From contig NZ_CP060635.1 in NCBI RefSeq assembly GCF_014337215.1, positions 3,853,501-3,917,500 of the forward strand: a DNA stretch of 64,000 nucleotides, in the 5' to 3' direction. Source of the stretch: Wansuia hejianensis (lineage in GTDB: Bacteria > Bacillota > Clostridia > Lachnospirales > Lachnospiraceae). The number at the start of each line of letters is the position of its first letter. The stretch's first letter is position 1. Positions 50,773 to 59,481 of this stretch are shown here, in pieces. Made by a program: the position numbers and the translations under genes. The notes beneath the pieces are model-generated. The model was not told the DNA's origin. It worked only from the letters and a program-made list of their open reading frames with translations, and made no database searches.

Positions 50773-51819
50773 ATGCTGGCATATACATACATTGAAAAAG
50801 GCTGTTTTGAGCTGTTGGATAAGCCTAAACCTAAGCTGCAAAGCGAATACGACGCCATTGTGAAAGTGACGCTTTCCAGTATTTGCACCAGTGATTTACA
50901 CATCAAGCATGGGTCTGTTCCCAGGGCTGTACCAGGTATTACGGTTGGCCATGAGATGGTAGGGGTTGTTGAACGTGTGGGCAGTGCAGTGAAGAAAGTG
51001 AAACCCGGCGATCGCGTAACCGTCAATGTGGAAACATTTTGCGGAACTTGTTTTTTTTGTAGAAATGGCTTTGTGAATAACTGTACAGACCCAGACGGGG
51101 GATGGGCTTTGGGCTGCCGTATTGATGGTGGCCAGGCAGAATACGTTCGCGTACCTCATGCGAACCAGGGACTCAATAAAATTCCGCCCAGTGTAACCGA
51201 CGAGCAAGCTCTGTTCGTGGGCGATGTTTTGGCAACTGGTTTTTGGGCCGCCCGCATATCTGATATAAAGCAGGAGGACACAGTCCTCATCATAGGAGCA
51301 GGACCTACAGGAATCTGCACCTTATTGTGCGCGTTGTTAAAAAAACCCAGGAGGATTATCGTTTGCGAAAAAGACAATAGCAGATTGGAATTTGTGCAGA
51401 AACACTATCCGGAGGTTCTGGTTACCAAGCCAGAGGCTGTTCAGGAAGTTATAAAAAAACACAGTGAACACGGCGGAGCAGATGTGGTTTTAGAGGTGGC
51501 GGGGACGAAAGATACATTTCGGTTGGCCTGGCAGTGTGCGAGGCCAAATGCGACGGTGACGATTGTTGCACTTTATGATGAAGCACAAAGCTTGCCCTTG
51601 CCTGACATGTACGGCAAGAACCTTACATTTAAGACCGGTGGTGTGGATGGCTGTGAATGCGATGTGATTTTAAAATTAATAGCAGAGGGGCGTATAGATA
51701 CATTGCCGTTGATCACTCACACGTATCCTCTTGCGCGGATAGACGAGGCATATGACTTGTTTGAGAACAAAAGGGACCAGGTTATGAAAGTTGCTGTCCG
51801 ATCATCCGTTGGACTGTAA
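50773..51819 (+). CDS. zinc-dependent alcohol dehydrogenase family protein
   Basis: The 348-residue medium-chain dehydrogenase starts after GGGAGGT. It carries the catalytic zinc Cys (SSICTSDLH) and GHEMVGVVERVG motif, the structural-zinc Cys set (CGTCFFCRNGFVNNC), and a Rossmann NAD(P) loop (VLIIGAGPTGICTL). It should oxidise or reduce an alcohol, polyol or related hydroxyl group. Gut clostridia use such enzymes on sugars, threonine, butanediol and steroids; the substrate cannot be told here. It is a single gene; the UDG gene starts 34 bases later and may be co-transcribed. Confidence 0.88.
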   Translation: MLAYTYIEKGCFELLDKPKPKLQSEYDAIVKVTLSSICTSDLHIKHGSVPRAVPGITVGHEMVGVVERVGSAVKKVKPGDRVTVNVETFCGTCFFCRNGFVNNCTDPDGGWALGCRIDGGQAEYVRVPHANQGLNKIPPSVTDEQALFVGDVLATGFWAARISDIKQEDTVLIIGAGPTGICTLLCALLKKPRRIIVCEKDNSRLEFVQKHYPEVLVTKPEAVQEVIKKHSEHGGADVVLEVAGTKDTFRLAWQCARPNATVTIVALYDEAQSLPLPDMYGKNLTFKTGGVDGCECDVILKLIAEGRIDTLPLITHTYPLARIDEAYDLFENKRDQVMKVAVRSSVGL

Positions 51820-51853
51820 AGAACATTTATGAAAGGTGCGTATATTTGTTACC

Positions 51854-52405
51854 ATGTATACTTACGAAGAATTAAAAAAATACGTTGAAAGCTGTATGCG
51901 CTGTCCACTTTCCCAGACAAGAAATAAAGCCGTAATGGGAAGGGGCAATTTAAAGTCCCAGGTACTTTTTATCGCAGAGGCTCCAGGGCAAAATGAAGAC
52001 CGGGATGGAATACCATTTACGGGAAGATCAGGTGAGCTGCTGGACCGTTTGCTGGCAGAAGCAGGGATGTCAAGGGGAGAAATTTACCTTACAAATATAG
52101 TAAAATGCCATCCGGAACGGAACAGAGATCCAAAACCAGAAGAACAGGAAGCGTGTATGCCATATTTAAAATATGAAACGTGGCTGCTGCGGCCAAGGAT
52201 CATCGTCTGTCTCGGCCGGATTGCCGCTCAGCGGATCATTCGTCCGGATTACCGGATAACGAGAGAACACGGAACTTTCATTTATCGGAAGAATACGTGG
52301 CTGACAGCCGTTTACCATCCTTCCGCCCTGTTGAGAGATGAAACAAAAATTCCTGAAACGATTGTAGATCTGAGAGCAATTCAGAAAAAATTAGAGGAAT
52401 TATAA
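51854..52405 (+). CDS. uracil-DNA glycosylase, family 4
   Basis: ATG 51854 gives 183 residues; a longer frame from 51836 exists. It removes uracil from DNA. It has the Fe-S ligand Cys pair at the start (SCMRCPLSQTR), the active-site motif FIAEAPGQNEDRDGIPFTGR, IYLTNIVKCHPERNRDPKPE and the C-terminal VYHPSALLR. This matches thermophile-type family 4 UDGs common in clostridia. It lies close to the dehydrogenase gene upstream and 33 bases before the HNH nuclease gene. Confidence 0.88.
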   Translation: MYTYEELKKYVESCMRCPLSQTRNKAVMGRGNLKSQVLFIAEAPGQNEDRDGIPFTGRSGELLDRLLAEAGMSRGEIYLTNIVKCHPERNRDPKPEEQEACMPYLKYETWLLRPRIIVCLGRIAAQRIIRPDYRITREHGTFIYRKNTWLTAVYHPSALLRDETKIPETIVDLRAIQKKLEEL

Positions 52406-52438
52406 AAAAAATATGACGAATACAAAGGAGAAGTACTA

Positions 52439-53290
52439 ATGAGTTTCAATCCAGGTCTAGAAATTGGCGCTGAACTCACGAATTCAGAACTGTGTGAATT
52501 ATTTCATTGTGGAAATATGGGTGGTATGCGCCGTTCAAAACGGACAAATACATTAGTAATTATTTCAGATGATACAAAAGATTTATACCGTGATGTGTGG
52601 AGGGATGGAATACTGCATTATACAGGTATGGGAAAGGTTGGCGATCAGGTACTAGAAGGAAACCAAAATAGAACTTTATATTATTCAGAGGATAACGGTG
52701 TTGAGATCCATCTTTTTGAAGTGTTCGATAAGGGAGTTTATACTTATCGAGGGATAGCGAGGTTGGTGGACAAGCCATATGAAGCATTTCAACAGGACGA
52801 CCAAGGTAATATGAGGAAAGTGTGGATCTTTCCTTTAAAACCGCTAAATACGTGGCCAGAAGAACAAACTGAGCCATTGGAAAAAGATATTGTAAGACTT
52901 TCTAATCAAGATTTAGATAGACGATCTAAGAGGAGCCATGGGAAAAGGGCGCCAAGAATCACGGAATCGATGATTTACTATCGTGACCCGTATTTGAAAG
53001 AGATTGTAAGGCGTATTGCAGATGGAAAATGTCAGCTATGTGGCATGGCAGCTCCATTTATCGATCGTAACAATGAACCTTATTTAGAAGAACATCACGT
53101 TCAATGGTTAGCAGATGGTGGAGAGGATACGATAGATAATGTTGTGGCGCTCTGTCCTAATTGTCATAGGAAGATACATATATTAAAAGCGCCTACAGAT
53201 GTGTTGATTTTAGAAAGAGTTGCTGAAGCTAATCGAAGAAAATTTGACCGACTGATCTCCTATGAGAAAAAAATTGCGCGTTTAAAATGA
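52439..53290 (+). CDS. HNH endonuclease with N-terminal SRA/PUA-like domain
   Basis: The 283-residue protein has an N-terminal domain (about 1-150: ELTNSELCELFHCGNMGGMR, NTLVIISDDTKDLYRDVW, LHYTGMGKVGDQ, GVEIHLFEVFDKGVYTYRG) like SRA/PUA-type modified-base readers in ScoMcrA/TagI-type enzymes. The C-terminal HNH domain (about 195-265) has CQLCG, LEEHHVQWLADGGEDTIDN and CPNCHRKIH. I infer a type IV, modification-dependent restriction enzyme. No methyltransferase is nearby. It starts after AAGGAG and overlaps the next frame by 4 bases. Confidence 0.8.
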   Translation: MSFNPGLEIGAELTNSELCELFHCGNMGGMRRSKRTNTLVIISDDTKDLYRDVWRDGILHYTGMGKVGDQVLEGNQNRTLYYSEDNGVEIHLFEVFDKGVYTYRGIARLVDKPYEAFQQDDQGNMRKVWIFPLKPLNTWPEEQTEPLEKDIVRLSNQDLDRRSKRSHGKRAPRITESMIYYRDPYLKEIVRRIADGKCQLCGMAAPFIDRNNEPYLEEHHVQWLADGGEDTIDNVVALCPNCHRKIHILKAPTDVLILERVAEANRRKFDRLISYEKKIARLK

Positions 53291-53337
53291 TCGGCGCCAA
53301 ATATAATGGGGATAAAATGTTTAAAAAGGTTATAGAT

Positions 53338-53877
53338 ATGAAGAAAAAATTTACTTATATAGTCGGATTGTTGTTCCTTTTGACAAGCCTTTTAATGGGA
53401 TGCGCAGACACTGGAATAGCCGGAGGGGCGAAAGCGGGGAATTCTCTGTCAGCTTCAGAGGCAGTCAGTCCGTCGGTGGGAACGCCGGGTGAGGGCAGGA
53501 ACGCAGAAAATAAACCATCCGGGCAGATTGAGGAGTCCGGTGAATACACGTCTAAAGAAGACGTAGCAGCTTATTTAAGCAAATATGGTCACCTGCCGGA
53601 GAATTATATTACAAAAAAAGAAGCAAAGGCCCTGGGATGGGTGAGTTCTGAGGGGAATCTGCAGGAAGCTGCCCCAGGCAAGAGTATAGGGGGGGATCAT
53701 TTCGGAAATTATGAAGAAATACTTCCGGAAAAAGATGGACGTGAATATTTTGAATGCGATATTGACAGCAGCGGCGGATACAGGGGCGCGAAACGGCTTG
53801 TCTATTCGAATGATGGCCTGACCTATTACACAGAAGATCATTATAAAACCTTCGAGTTACTTTGTGGAGAGGAATAA
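53338..53877 (+). CDS. barnase-family ribonuclease, lipoprotein form
   Basis: ATG 53338 gives 179 residues; the upstream extension belongs to the HNH gene end. A signal segment ends in the lipobox LMGC, so the enzyme is probably exported and lipid-anchored. A Ser/Gly-rich linker precedes the barnase-like domain (about 75-179): DVAAYLSKYGHLPENYITKK, EAKALGWVSSEGNL, and the catalytic region with REYFECDIDSSGGYRGAKRL, YSNDGLTYYTEDHY (catalytic Arg and His). The adjacent barstar confirms the identity. Confidence 0.88.
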   Translation: MKKKFTYIVGLLFLLTSLLMGCADTGIAGGAKAGNSLSASEAVSPSVGTPGEGRNAENKPSGQIEESGEYTSKEDVAAYLSKYGHLPENYITKKEAKALGWVSSEGNLQEAAPGKSIGGDHFGNYEEILPEKDGREYFECDIDSSGGYRGAKRLVYSNDGLTYYTEDHYKTFELLCGEE

Positions 53878-53880
53878 AAT

Positions 53881-54144
53881 ATGAAAGTAATTCTGGATGT
53901 GCATAAATTAGAAAACGCAGAAAATGCCCATGAATATCTAAAAGGGGCACTGAATTTCCCGGAATATTATGGGAAGAACCTGGATGCACTATATGATTGC
54001 TTGAATGAATTAACGGATGTGGATATTGTGTTCAGCAACAGCGAGAATGCAGGAGAATATTTTAAAAAAATATTGCGCGTATTCAAAGCGGCATGCGAAG
54101 AAAATAAAGGTTTACAGATTTCCAGTGAAAATTTACGGGAATAA
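53881..54144 (+). CDS. barstar-family ribonuclease inhibitor
   Basis: An 87-residue barstar: HKLENAENAHEYLKGALNFP, YYGKNLDALYDCLNEL and acidic residues in the inhibitory loop (LTDVDIVFSN). It begins 3 bases after the barnase gene stop and presumably protects the cytoplasm from the ribonuclease before export. Typical length. Confidence 0.9.
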   Translation: MKVILDVHKLENAENAHEYLKGALNFPEYYGKNLDALYDCLNELTDVDIVFSNSENAGEYFKKILRVFKAACEENKGLQISSENLRE

Positions 54145-54166
54145 ATCGGAGTTCTGCACATATACT
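54139..54166 (+). promoter_or_regulatory. possible sigma-E promoter of spoIIIA
   Basis: GAATAAA (54139-54145) and CATATACT (54159-54166) are 13 bases apart, roughly like sigma-E -35 and -10 boxes, 22 bases before the spoIIIAA start. The spoIIIA operon is sigma-E-controlled in known spore formers. Fit is only fair. Confidence 0.4.
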
Positions 54167-54188
54167 TGTCTTAAAGAGGTGCAGAGAG

Positions 54189-55175
54189 ATGAAAAAAGAA
54201 GAGATTACGCGTTTATTTTCCGGCCGGGTCCGCCGCGCTCTGGAGAAGCTGGAGCTGGATTTCGGAAGGGTACATGAGATCAGACTGAGGACAGGCGCCC
54301 CGCTGCAGCTTGTCTGTCAGAAGGGAGAATATTTTCCGGATGAGGAGGGACGGGCCAGACGGGAACCGGGTCAGGGGATACAGGTATCGGAGCGGGACTT
54401 GAAAGAAACTATGGAATACATAGGTAATTATTCACTTTATGCGTATGAAGATGAAATCCGGCAGGGGTTTTTGACGGTTCAGGGGGGGCACAGGGTGGGA
54501 ATAGCAGGAAAAACTGTCATTGAAGACGGCCGGGTGAAAGGCATCAGCCATATTTCCTGCATCAACCTGAGAATTTCCCACAGTGTGGAGGGCTGTGCCA
54601 ATCTGGTCATGCCTTACTTATGGGAGGGGAGAGAATTTTGCCATACGCTGATCATTTCAGCTCCCCGCTGCGGCAAGACGACGCTGCTGCGGGATGTAAT
54701 CCGCCAGATTTCTGACGGCAGTGAACGGTATCCGGGAATTACCGTAGGAGTGGTGGATGAGCGGTCAGAAATTGCCGGCTCCTATCTGGGGGTCGCACAA
54801 AATCATGTGGGAATCCGGACGGATGTGCTGGACGGCTGTCCCAAGGCGGAGGGAATGATGATGCTGATCCGCTCCATGTCGCCGGATGTGGTGGCGGTGG
54901 ATGAGATAGGAACCCAGGCTGATCTGTACGCGCTGGAATCGGTACTGAACTGTGGCTGCAAGGTGCTGGCCACGGTCCATGGTAACTCTATGGAGGATGT
55001 ACGGAAAAAGCCGCTGCTGGGGGATCTGGTAGACCGCCATGTGTTCGAACGGTATATTCTTCTGTCGGGAAAAGAAAAGCCTGGAACGGTACAGGCTATC
55101 TTTGATGGGCGGGGGACTAGCCTGTATCAGAAGGGGGTGGGAGCGTGCTGCGTATCGTCGCGCTGTGTGTCATGA
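54189..55175 (+). CDS. spoIIIAA: stage III sporulation protein AA
   Basis: The 328-residue secretion-type ATPase of the mother cell-forespore channel (SpoIIIA-SpoIIQ). N-terminal YIGNYSLYAYEDEIRQGFLT and GGHRVGIAGK, Walker A in SAPRCGKTTLLRD, Walker B in PDVVAVDEIGTQAD. It is needed for late forespore gene expression. Intact. The spoIIIAB start lies inside its last codons (31-base overlap). Confidence 0.93.
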   Translation: MKKEEITRLFSGRVRRALEKLELDFGRVHEIRLRTGAPLQLVCQKGEYFPDEEGRARREPGQGIQVSERDLKETMEYIGNYSLYAYEDEIRQGFLTVQGGHRVGIAGKTVIEDGRVKGISHISCINLRISHSVEGCANLVMPYLWEGREFCHTLIISAPRCGKTTLLRDVIRQISDGSERYPGITVGVVDERSEIAGSYLGVAQNHVGIRTDVLDGCPKAEGMMMLIRSMSPDVVAVDEIGTQADLYALESVLNCGCKVLATVHGNSMEDVRKKPLLGDLVDRHVFERYILLSGKEKPGTVQAIFDGRGTSLYQKGVGACCVSSRCVS

Positions 55176-55663
55176 CTTGCTCCTGCATCGGGCTTGGCTT
55201 TATGAAAAGCCTGGGGCTGACCAGGCGGCTGAATCAGCTCAAGACGCTGAAGCGGATCGAGATGTTTCTCCACGGGGAAATTTCCTGCGCGAGAACGCCG
55301 CTTCCGGATGCGCTGTGGAATATTTCCGGAAAGGTGGAGGAGCCTTTCCGGGAATTCTTAAGAGAGGTTTCTGAAGACCTGAACCGGTATGGGGGCAACT
55401 CCTTCGGCGAGGTTTTTGCCCAGAATGTGGAGTGCCATCTGAAGGATACGAAGCTCACCAGGGAAGACCGGGAACGCTTCAGCGAGCTAGGGAAAAGTCT
55501 CGGTTATCTGGACAAGGCCATGCAGCTCAACAATCTGGAGGCCTATGGCCGGGAACTGGATATGACAATAGAAGAATTAACGAAGGGACTGCCTGTAAGA
55601 AAAAAGCTCTATCAGAGCCTGGGAATTATGGGTGGTCTTTTTCTGGCCATTTTGTTCCTATAA
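55145..55663 (+). CDS. spoIIIAB: stage III sporulation protein AB
   Basis: A 172-residue protein related to GspF/type II secretion membrane proteins, with one N-terminal helix and one C-terminal helix (GIMGGLFLAILFL). The soluble helical middle has LKTLKRIEMFLHGEISCART. GTG 55145 follows AAGGGGGTGGGA. It overlaps spoIIIAA, consistent with coupled translation. Confidence 0.9.
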   Translation: MLRIVALCVMTCSCIGLGFMKSLGLTRRLNQLKTLKRIEMFLHGEISCARTPLPDALWNISGKVEEPFREFLREVSEDLNRYGGNSFGEVFAQNVECHLKDTKLTREDRERFSELGKSLGYLDKAMQLNNLEAYGRELDMTIEELTKGLPVRKKLYQSLGIMGGLFLAILFL

Positions 55664-55699
55664 GGGCAGAAATTCGCGGGAAGGAAGGGTGAAACCGGC

Positions 55700-55894
55700 A
55701 TGGAGATAGGGGTAATATTTAAGATCGGTGCTGTCGGGATTCTGGTTTCCGTCCTGGGGCAGGTCCTGAAGCACAGCGGAAGGGAGGAGCAGGCGTTCCT
55801 GACCAGCCTGGCAGGGCTGATCGTGGTTCTGTTCTGGCTGCTTCCTTATATTTCTGATCTGTTTGAAACTATTAAAAAGCTGTTTACCTTGTAA
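55700..55894 (+). CDS. spoIIIAC: stage III sporulation protein AC
   Basis: A 64-residue protein of two helices (VIFKIGAVGILVSVLGQVLK, SLAGLIVVLFWLLPYISDLF), the usual SpoIIIAC size. It lies 36 bases after spoIIIAB and 11 before spoIIIAD. Confidence 0.9.
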   Translation: MEIGVIFKIGAVGILVSVLGQVLKHSGREEQAFLTSLAGLIVVLFWLLPYISDLFETIKKLFTL

Positions 55895-55905
55895 AGGAGC
55901 GGCCT

Positions 55906-56292
55906 ATGGATGTGCTTAAAATTGCCGTGCTGGGGATCGCGGGGCTTATGATCTGCATTTTCGTGAAGGAGACCCGGCCGGAATATGCCCTGTATGTGAG
56001 CCTGGCCACGGGAATCTGCATTCTTCTGTTGGCTACAGGCAAGCTTTCGTATCTGATGGAAATGATCAGCAGGCTGAAATCCTACGTCCCCATTGACACG
56101 ACGTATCTGAATGCCCTTCTGAAAATGATCGGGATTACTTACGTGGGGCAGTTTTCAGCCGGCATCTGCCGGGATGCAGGATACTCATCCATCGCAGGAC
56201 AGATAGAAATTTTTGCGAAACTGTCGATTCTGGTCATCAGCATGCCGATACTGGAAGGGTTAATGAAGACAATACAGGAGTTTCTTGCATGA
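55906..56292 (+). CDS. spoIIIAD: stage III sporulation protein AD
   Basis: A 128-residue membrane protein with several helices (LKIAVLGIAGLMICIFV, LYVSLATGICILLLATGKL) and the conserved IGITYVGQFSAGICRDAGYS. Part of the SpoIIIA channel complex. Its stop overlaps spoIIIAE by 4 bases (ATGA). Confidence 0.92.
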   Translation: MDVLKIAVLGIAGLMICIFVKETRPEYALYVSLATGICILLLATGKLSYLMEMISRLKSYVPIDTTYLNALLKMIGITYVGQFSAGICRDAGYSSIAGQIEIFAKLSILVISMPILEGLMKTIQEFLA

Positions 56293-57470
56293 GAAGAAAA
56301 AGAGGCGCAGGAGCGGGAATCCTGCTTTTTTTCTTTCTGATGGCCGTGTCTTTTGTTCCTGTCCTGGCCGATACGGGGCAGACAGGGGACGGGCAGGAAG
56401 AAGAAGACATGACGCTGATGATCGATGATTCGCTGCTTTCCCAAATGGACCTCCAGGAAGTGCAGGAGGCGGTGGATTCTCTGTTGGGAGGAACAGGTTT
56501 TTCCGTATCTGATTCGGTCAGGCGGCTGGCCAACGGGGAGGATGTTTTTTCTGGAACAGGCATGAAGGAGCAGGCATTTTCCCTGATCAAGCAGGCCTTC
56601 GCGGGCCAGCGGGAGCTTTGGCTCCGGATTTTGATTCTGGTGCTGGCAGCCGCGCTGCTGTCTAATTTTGCGTCTCTTTTTGAAAGCAACCAGATGGGAG
56701 AGATGGGATTTTATATGGTTTACCTGCTGGTATTCGCGCTGCTGCTGAAAAACTTTCAAGTGCTGAGCAGCCAGATTGCGTCTGCGCTGGAAGGTATTTT
56801 GGGTTTTATGAAGGCGCTGGTCCCTGCCTATTATCTGGCGATCGCCACGGCATCCGGTGCTTCCTCTGCGGCCATGTTCTATCAGATTGTACTGATAGCC
56901 ATCAGCCTGGTGGAAAATCTCTTGGTCTATCTGATCCTTCCGGGCATTCAGATCTATGTGTTGATTTCTCTGGTAAACCAGCTGTCTAAGGAAGACTTTC
57001 TGTCTCACATGGCAGAGCTGCTGAAAAGCTGTATTTCCTGGATCATGAAAACTGCCCTGGGTCTGGTCATCGGTATGCAGGTGACCAGAAACCTGATATC
57101 TCCGGCACTGGACTCTCTGCGCAGGACGGTGATCGGGAAGACAGCAAGCGCGATTCCAGTGGTGGGCGACGCCATTGATTCAGTGACAGAGATGGTCATC
57201 GGTTCTGCGGTTCTGATCCGGAATTGCGTGGGGGCTGTGGCGGTGGTGATTTTATTCCTGTGTGCGCTGATCCCCATCATTCAGATTGGAGTGACCAGTT
57301 TTACCTATAAATTGTTGGCGGCATTTACCCAGCCGGTCTCGGACAAGCGGATGGTGGGCTGTCTGAATACCATGGGAGTAGGCTGCGGGCTGCTGCTCAA
57401 GCTGCTTCTGACCACGGAGGTGCTTTTTATAGTGACAATTGCGATTCTGGCAGGTGTGGCTGGAGGATAA
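56289..57470 (+). CDS. spoIIIAE: stage III sporulation protein AE
   Basis: A 393-residue polytopic membrane protein with a signal peptide (VPVLADTG) and about seven helices. Conserved stretches include FMKALVPAYYLAIATASGAS and DAIDSVTEMVIGSAVLI. It belongs to the SpoIIIA channel. It overlaps spoIIIAD by 4 bases and is 53 bases before spoIIIAF. Confidence 0.92.
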   Translation: MRRKRGAGAGILLFFFLMAVSFVPVLADTGQTGDGQEEEDMTLMIDDSLLSQMDLQEVQEAVDSLLGGTGFSVSDSVRRLANGEDVFSGTGMKEQAFSLIKQAFAGQRELWLRILILVLAAALLSNFASLFESNQMGEMGFYMVYLLVFALLLKNFQVLSSQIASALEGILGFMKALVPAYYLAIATASGASSAAMFYQIVLIAISLVENLLVYLILPGIQIYVLISLVNQLSKEDFLSHMAELLKSCISWIMKTALGLVIGMQVTRNLISPALDSLRRTVIGKTASAIPVVGDAIDSVTEMVIGSAVLIRNCVGAVAVVILFLCALIPIIQIGVTSFTYKLLAAFTQPVSDKRMVGCLNTMGVGCGLLLKLLLTTEVLFIVTIAILAGVAGG

Positions 57471-57523
57471 TCAACAGAGCGGAGGAGGCTGCACTGTGTG
57501 CCGGTAATCGTCGGGAGGGTGAC

Positions 57524-58075
57524 ATGACGGAACTGATTTATGGGTGGATGAAAAACCTGGCGTATTTTTTTATTTTTATGACAGCCGTACTTAACTGTCT
57601 GCCGGATAACCGTTACAGGAAATATGTCAGATTTTTTCTGGGCTTGCTTTTAATCATCATTTTAAGTAAGCCGCTGACAAAGCTTCTGAATCTGGATCAG
57701 ATACTGGAGGAGTCCGTAAGCCGGGGGCTGCTGGATACAGAGGTGGAAGGGATGGAAGACCGGATTTCTCTGGACGGGCAGCAGGAGAAATATCTGATTC
57801 AGGGATATGAAGCGGAAGTTGCGAACCAGTTGCGTTCCTTTCTGCGGGAACGGGGAATTACCCCTGTGGATACGTCCGTAGAACTGCGTGAAGCTGATTT
57901 GAGTGTGGAAAAAATCAGCCTTACGGTAGAACTGAATACGGATGATATCTTATATCAGTCGGAAGTGGAGACAGAAAAGGAGGCGCTGAAATCAAAAATG
58001 GAAGAGATAAAAAAAGAGCTTTCAGAGGTCTATCAGTTGGAATTGGATCATATAGATGTAGCAATACAGGGGTAA
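57524..58075 (+). CDS. spoIIIAF: stage III sporulation protein AF
   Basis: A 183-residue protein with two N-terminal helices (WMKNLAYFFIFMTAVLNCLP, FFLGLLLIIILSKPL) and a soluble C-terminal ring-forming domain found also in SpoIIIAG/AH (ADLSVEKISLTVELNTDDIL). RBS GGGAGGG. Separated by 4 bases from spoIIIAG. Confidence 0.9.
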   Translation: MTELIYGWMKNLAYFFIFMTAVLNCLPDNRYRKYVRFFLGLLLIIILSKPLTKLLNLDQILEESVSRGLLDTEVEGMEDRISLDGQQEKYLIQGYEAEVANQLRSFLRERGITPVDTSVELREADLSVEKISLTVELNTDDILYQSEVETEKEALKSKMEEIKKELSEVYQLELDHIDVAIQG

Positions 58076-58079
58076 ACGG

Positions 58080-58652
58080 ATGAAAGAAAAAGTTGTCACC
58101 TATCTGAAGGGGTTGAAGAAAGAGCAATGGATTGTATACCTGCTTCTGGGGGCATTGCTGGTTGTCATTGCCATCCCGGTCAAGAAGAAGGACAGTGGAA
58201 AAAGCACTGGTTCAGAGACAGATACGGAAGCTGTCACGCCCGCGGCGGATACCGCTGCCAGTCAGGAAGAAGAGATGGAACGGCGGCTGGAAGCTGCGCT
58301 TGCCAGGGTGGAGGGAGTGGGTGAAGTACAGGTTGTGCTGTCGCTGGAATCTACCAATCAAAAGGTGGTGGAAAAGGATATTCCATCTTCAAAGAGCAGT
58401 CAGTCCAGCTCGGGTTCCGATGGAAGCTCCTCAAGCTCGGCAGCCAGCACGGAAGAAAGTACCGTCTACCAGAAGGGCAGCGACGGAAGTGAGACGCCCT
58501 ATGTGATTCAGGAGACTTATCCGGAGGTGCGAGGTGTGCTGGTGGTGGCTCAGGGAGGCGATAATCCGGTTGTTGTGCAGCAAATTCAGGAGGCGGTAAT
58601 GGCATTATTTCGGGTGGAAGCCCATAAAATAAAAGTAATGAAAATGAAATAA
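58080..58652 (+). CDS. spoIIIAG: stage III sporulation protein AG
   Basis: The 190-residue protein has one N-terminal helix (QWIVYLLLGALLVVIAIPVK) and a soluble RBM-type domain with GVGEVQVVLSLES, a Ser-rich insertion, and VRGVLVVAQGGDNPVVVQQI. SpoIIIAG forms large rings of the channel. Intact, typical size. Confidence 0.92.
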   Translation: MKEKVVTYLKGLKKEQWIVYLLLGALLVVIAIPVKKKDSGKSTGSETDTEAVTPAADTAASQEEEMERRLEAALARVEGVGEVQVVLSLESTNQKVVEKDIPSSKSSQSSSGSDGSSSSSAASTEESTVYQKGSDGSETPYVIQETYPEVRGVLVVAQGGDNPVVVQQIQEAVMALFRVEAHKIKVMKMK

Positions 58653-58665
58653 AGGAGAGGGCGCA

Positions 58666-59418
58666 TTGAAGAAAAGATTTTTTAAGAAAAATCAGATTAT
58701 TATTACGGCATTGGCAGTGCTGATCGCGATTGCCGGCTACATCAATTACGCAGATTCTACCCTGAAGAAGGGGAAAGACAGCAAGAGCACCAGTACGGTG
58801 ACAGAGGCTGCGGAAGGTGGAAAAGAATCCGCTGCGGGCGGGGATGAAAACAGTATTCTTCAGGATATAGAGAGTTTGGATTATGACCTCACTGACGAAA
58901 CCGCCAATGCAGGCAGCAACACGGCCACAAGTACCAGCAGCGGCGAAAGCGCAGCGGCAGACGGCGCCGGAACAGAGGCGGCGGCCAACGACGGAACTGC
59001 TGCGGATACAGGCACGGAAGCGGCTACGGATACCCCCGGAGAAGCAGTTCTGACTACGGCTTCTACATACATGGCCCAGGCCAGGATAGACCGGGAGCAG
59101 ATGCGTTCACAGACAAAGGAAACTTTGCTCGGAATCATAAATAATGAAAATCTTTCGGAAGAAGAGAGACAGAACGCTGTTCAGAGTATGGTGGAAATGA
59201 CAGATGCAATCGAAAAGGAAGCCGCTGCAGAGCTGCTTCTGGAAGCAAAAGGTTTTGACAATGTGGTGGTAAACCTGACGGGTGAAACCGTGGATGTGCT
59301 TGTACCATCCACAGACCTGGGAGACGACCAGAGAGCCCAGATTGAAGATATCATCACCCGTAAGACAGGTGTTGAAGTTCAGAATATCGTAATCACACCG
59401 ATGACTGGCGAACAGTGA
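58666..59418 (+). CDS. spoIIIAH: stage III sporulation protein AH
   Basis: The TTG start at 58666 follows AAAGGAGAGG. The 250-residue protein has one N-terminal helix, a long Ala/Thr/Gly-rich linker, and the C-terminal ring domain that binds SpoIIQ across the forespore membranes (AAAELLLEAKGFDNVVVNLT, VDVLVPSTDLGDDQRAQIED). It is the last operon gene, followed by a terminator. Confidence 0.92.
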   Translation: MKKRFFKKNQIIITALAVLIAIAGYINYADSTLKKGKDSKSTSTVTEAAEGGKESAAGGDENSILQDIESLDYDLTDETANAGSNTATSTSSGESAAADGAGTEAAANDGTAADTGTEAATDTPGEAVLTTASTYMAQARIDREQMRSQTKETLLGIINNENLSEEERQNAVQSMVEMTDAIEKEAAAELLLEAKGFDNVVVNLTGETVDVLVPSTDLGDDQRAQIEDIITRKTGVEVQNIVITPMTGEQ

Positions 59419-59437
59419 ACCGATAGAAAGTGAAGCC

Positions 59438-59476
59438 AAAGCCCGGCGGAGAGCTCCTCTCCATGCCGGGCTTTCA
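59438..59476. terminator. terminator after the spoIIIA operon
   Basis: AAAGCCCGGC (59438-59447) pairs with GCCGGGCTTT (59465-59474), with additional pairing GGAGAG/CTCTCC inside; serves both the plus operon and the convergent gene. Confidence 0.8.
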
Positions 59477-59481
59477 GCGGC

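Noticed and set aside
50773..51819. Naming the dehydrogenase a specific steroid or sugar enzyme
   Set aside because: Medium-chain zinc dehydrogenases cannot be assigned a substrate from motifs alone, and no pathway neighbours are present.
56139..57008. 289-residue antisense open frame in spoIIIAE
   Set aside because: Gln/Arg/His-rich shadow of membrane-protein codons.
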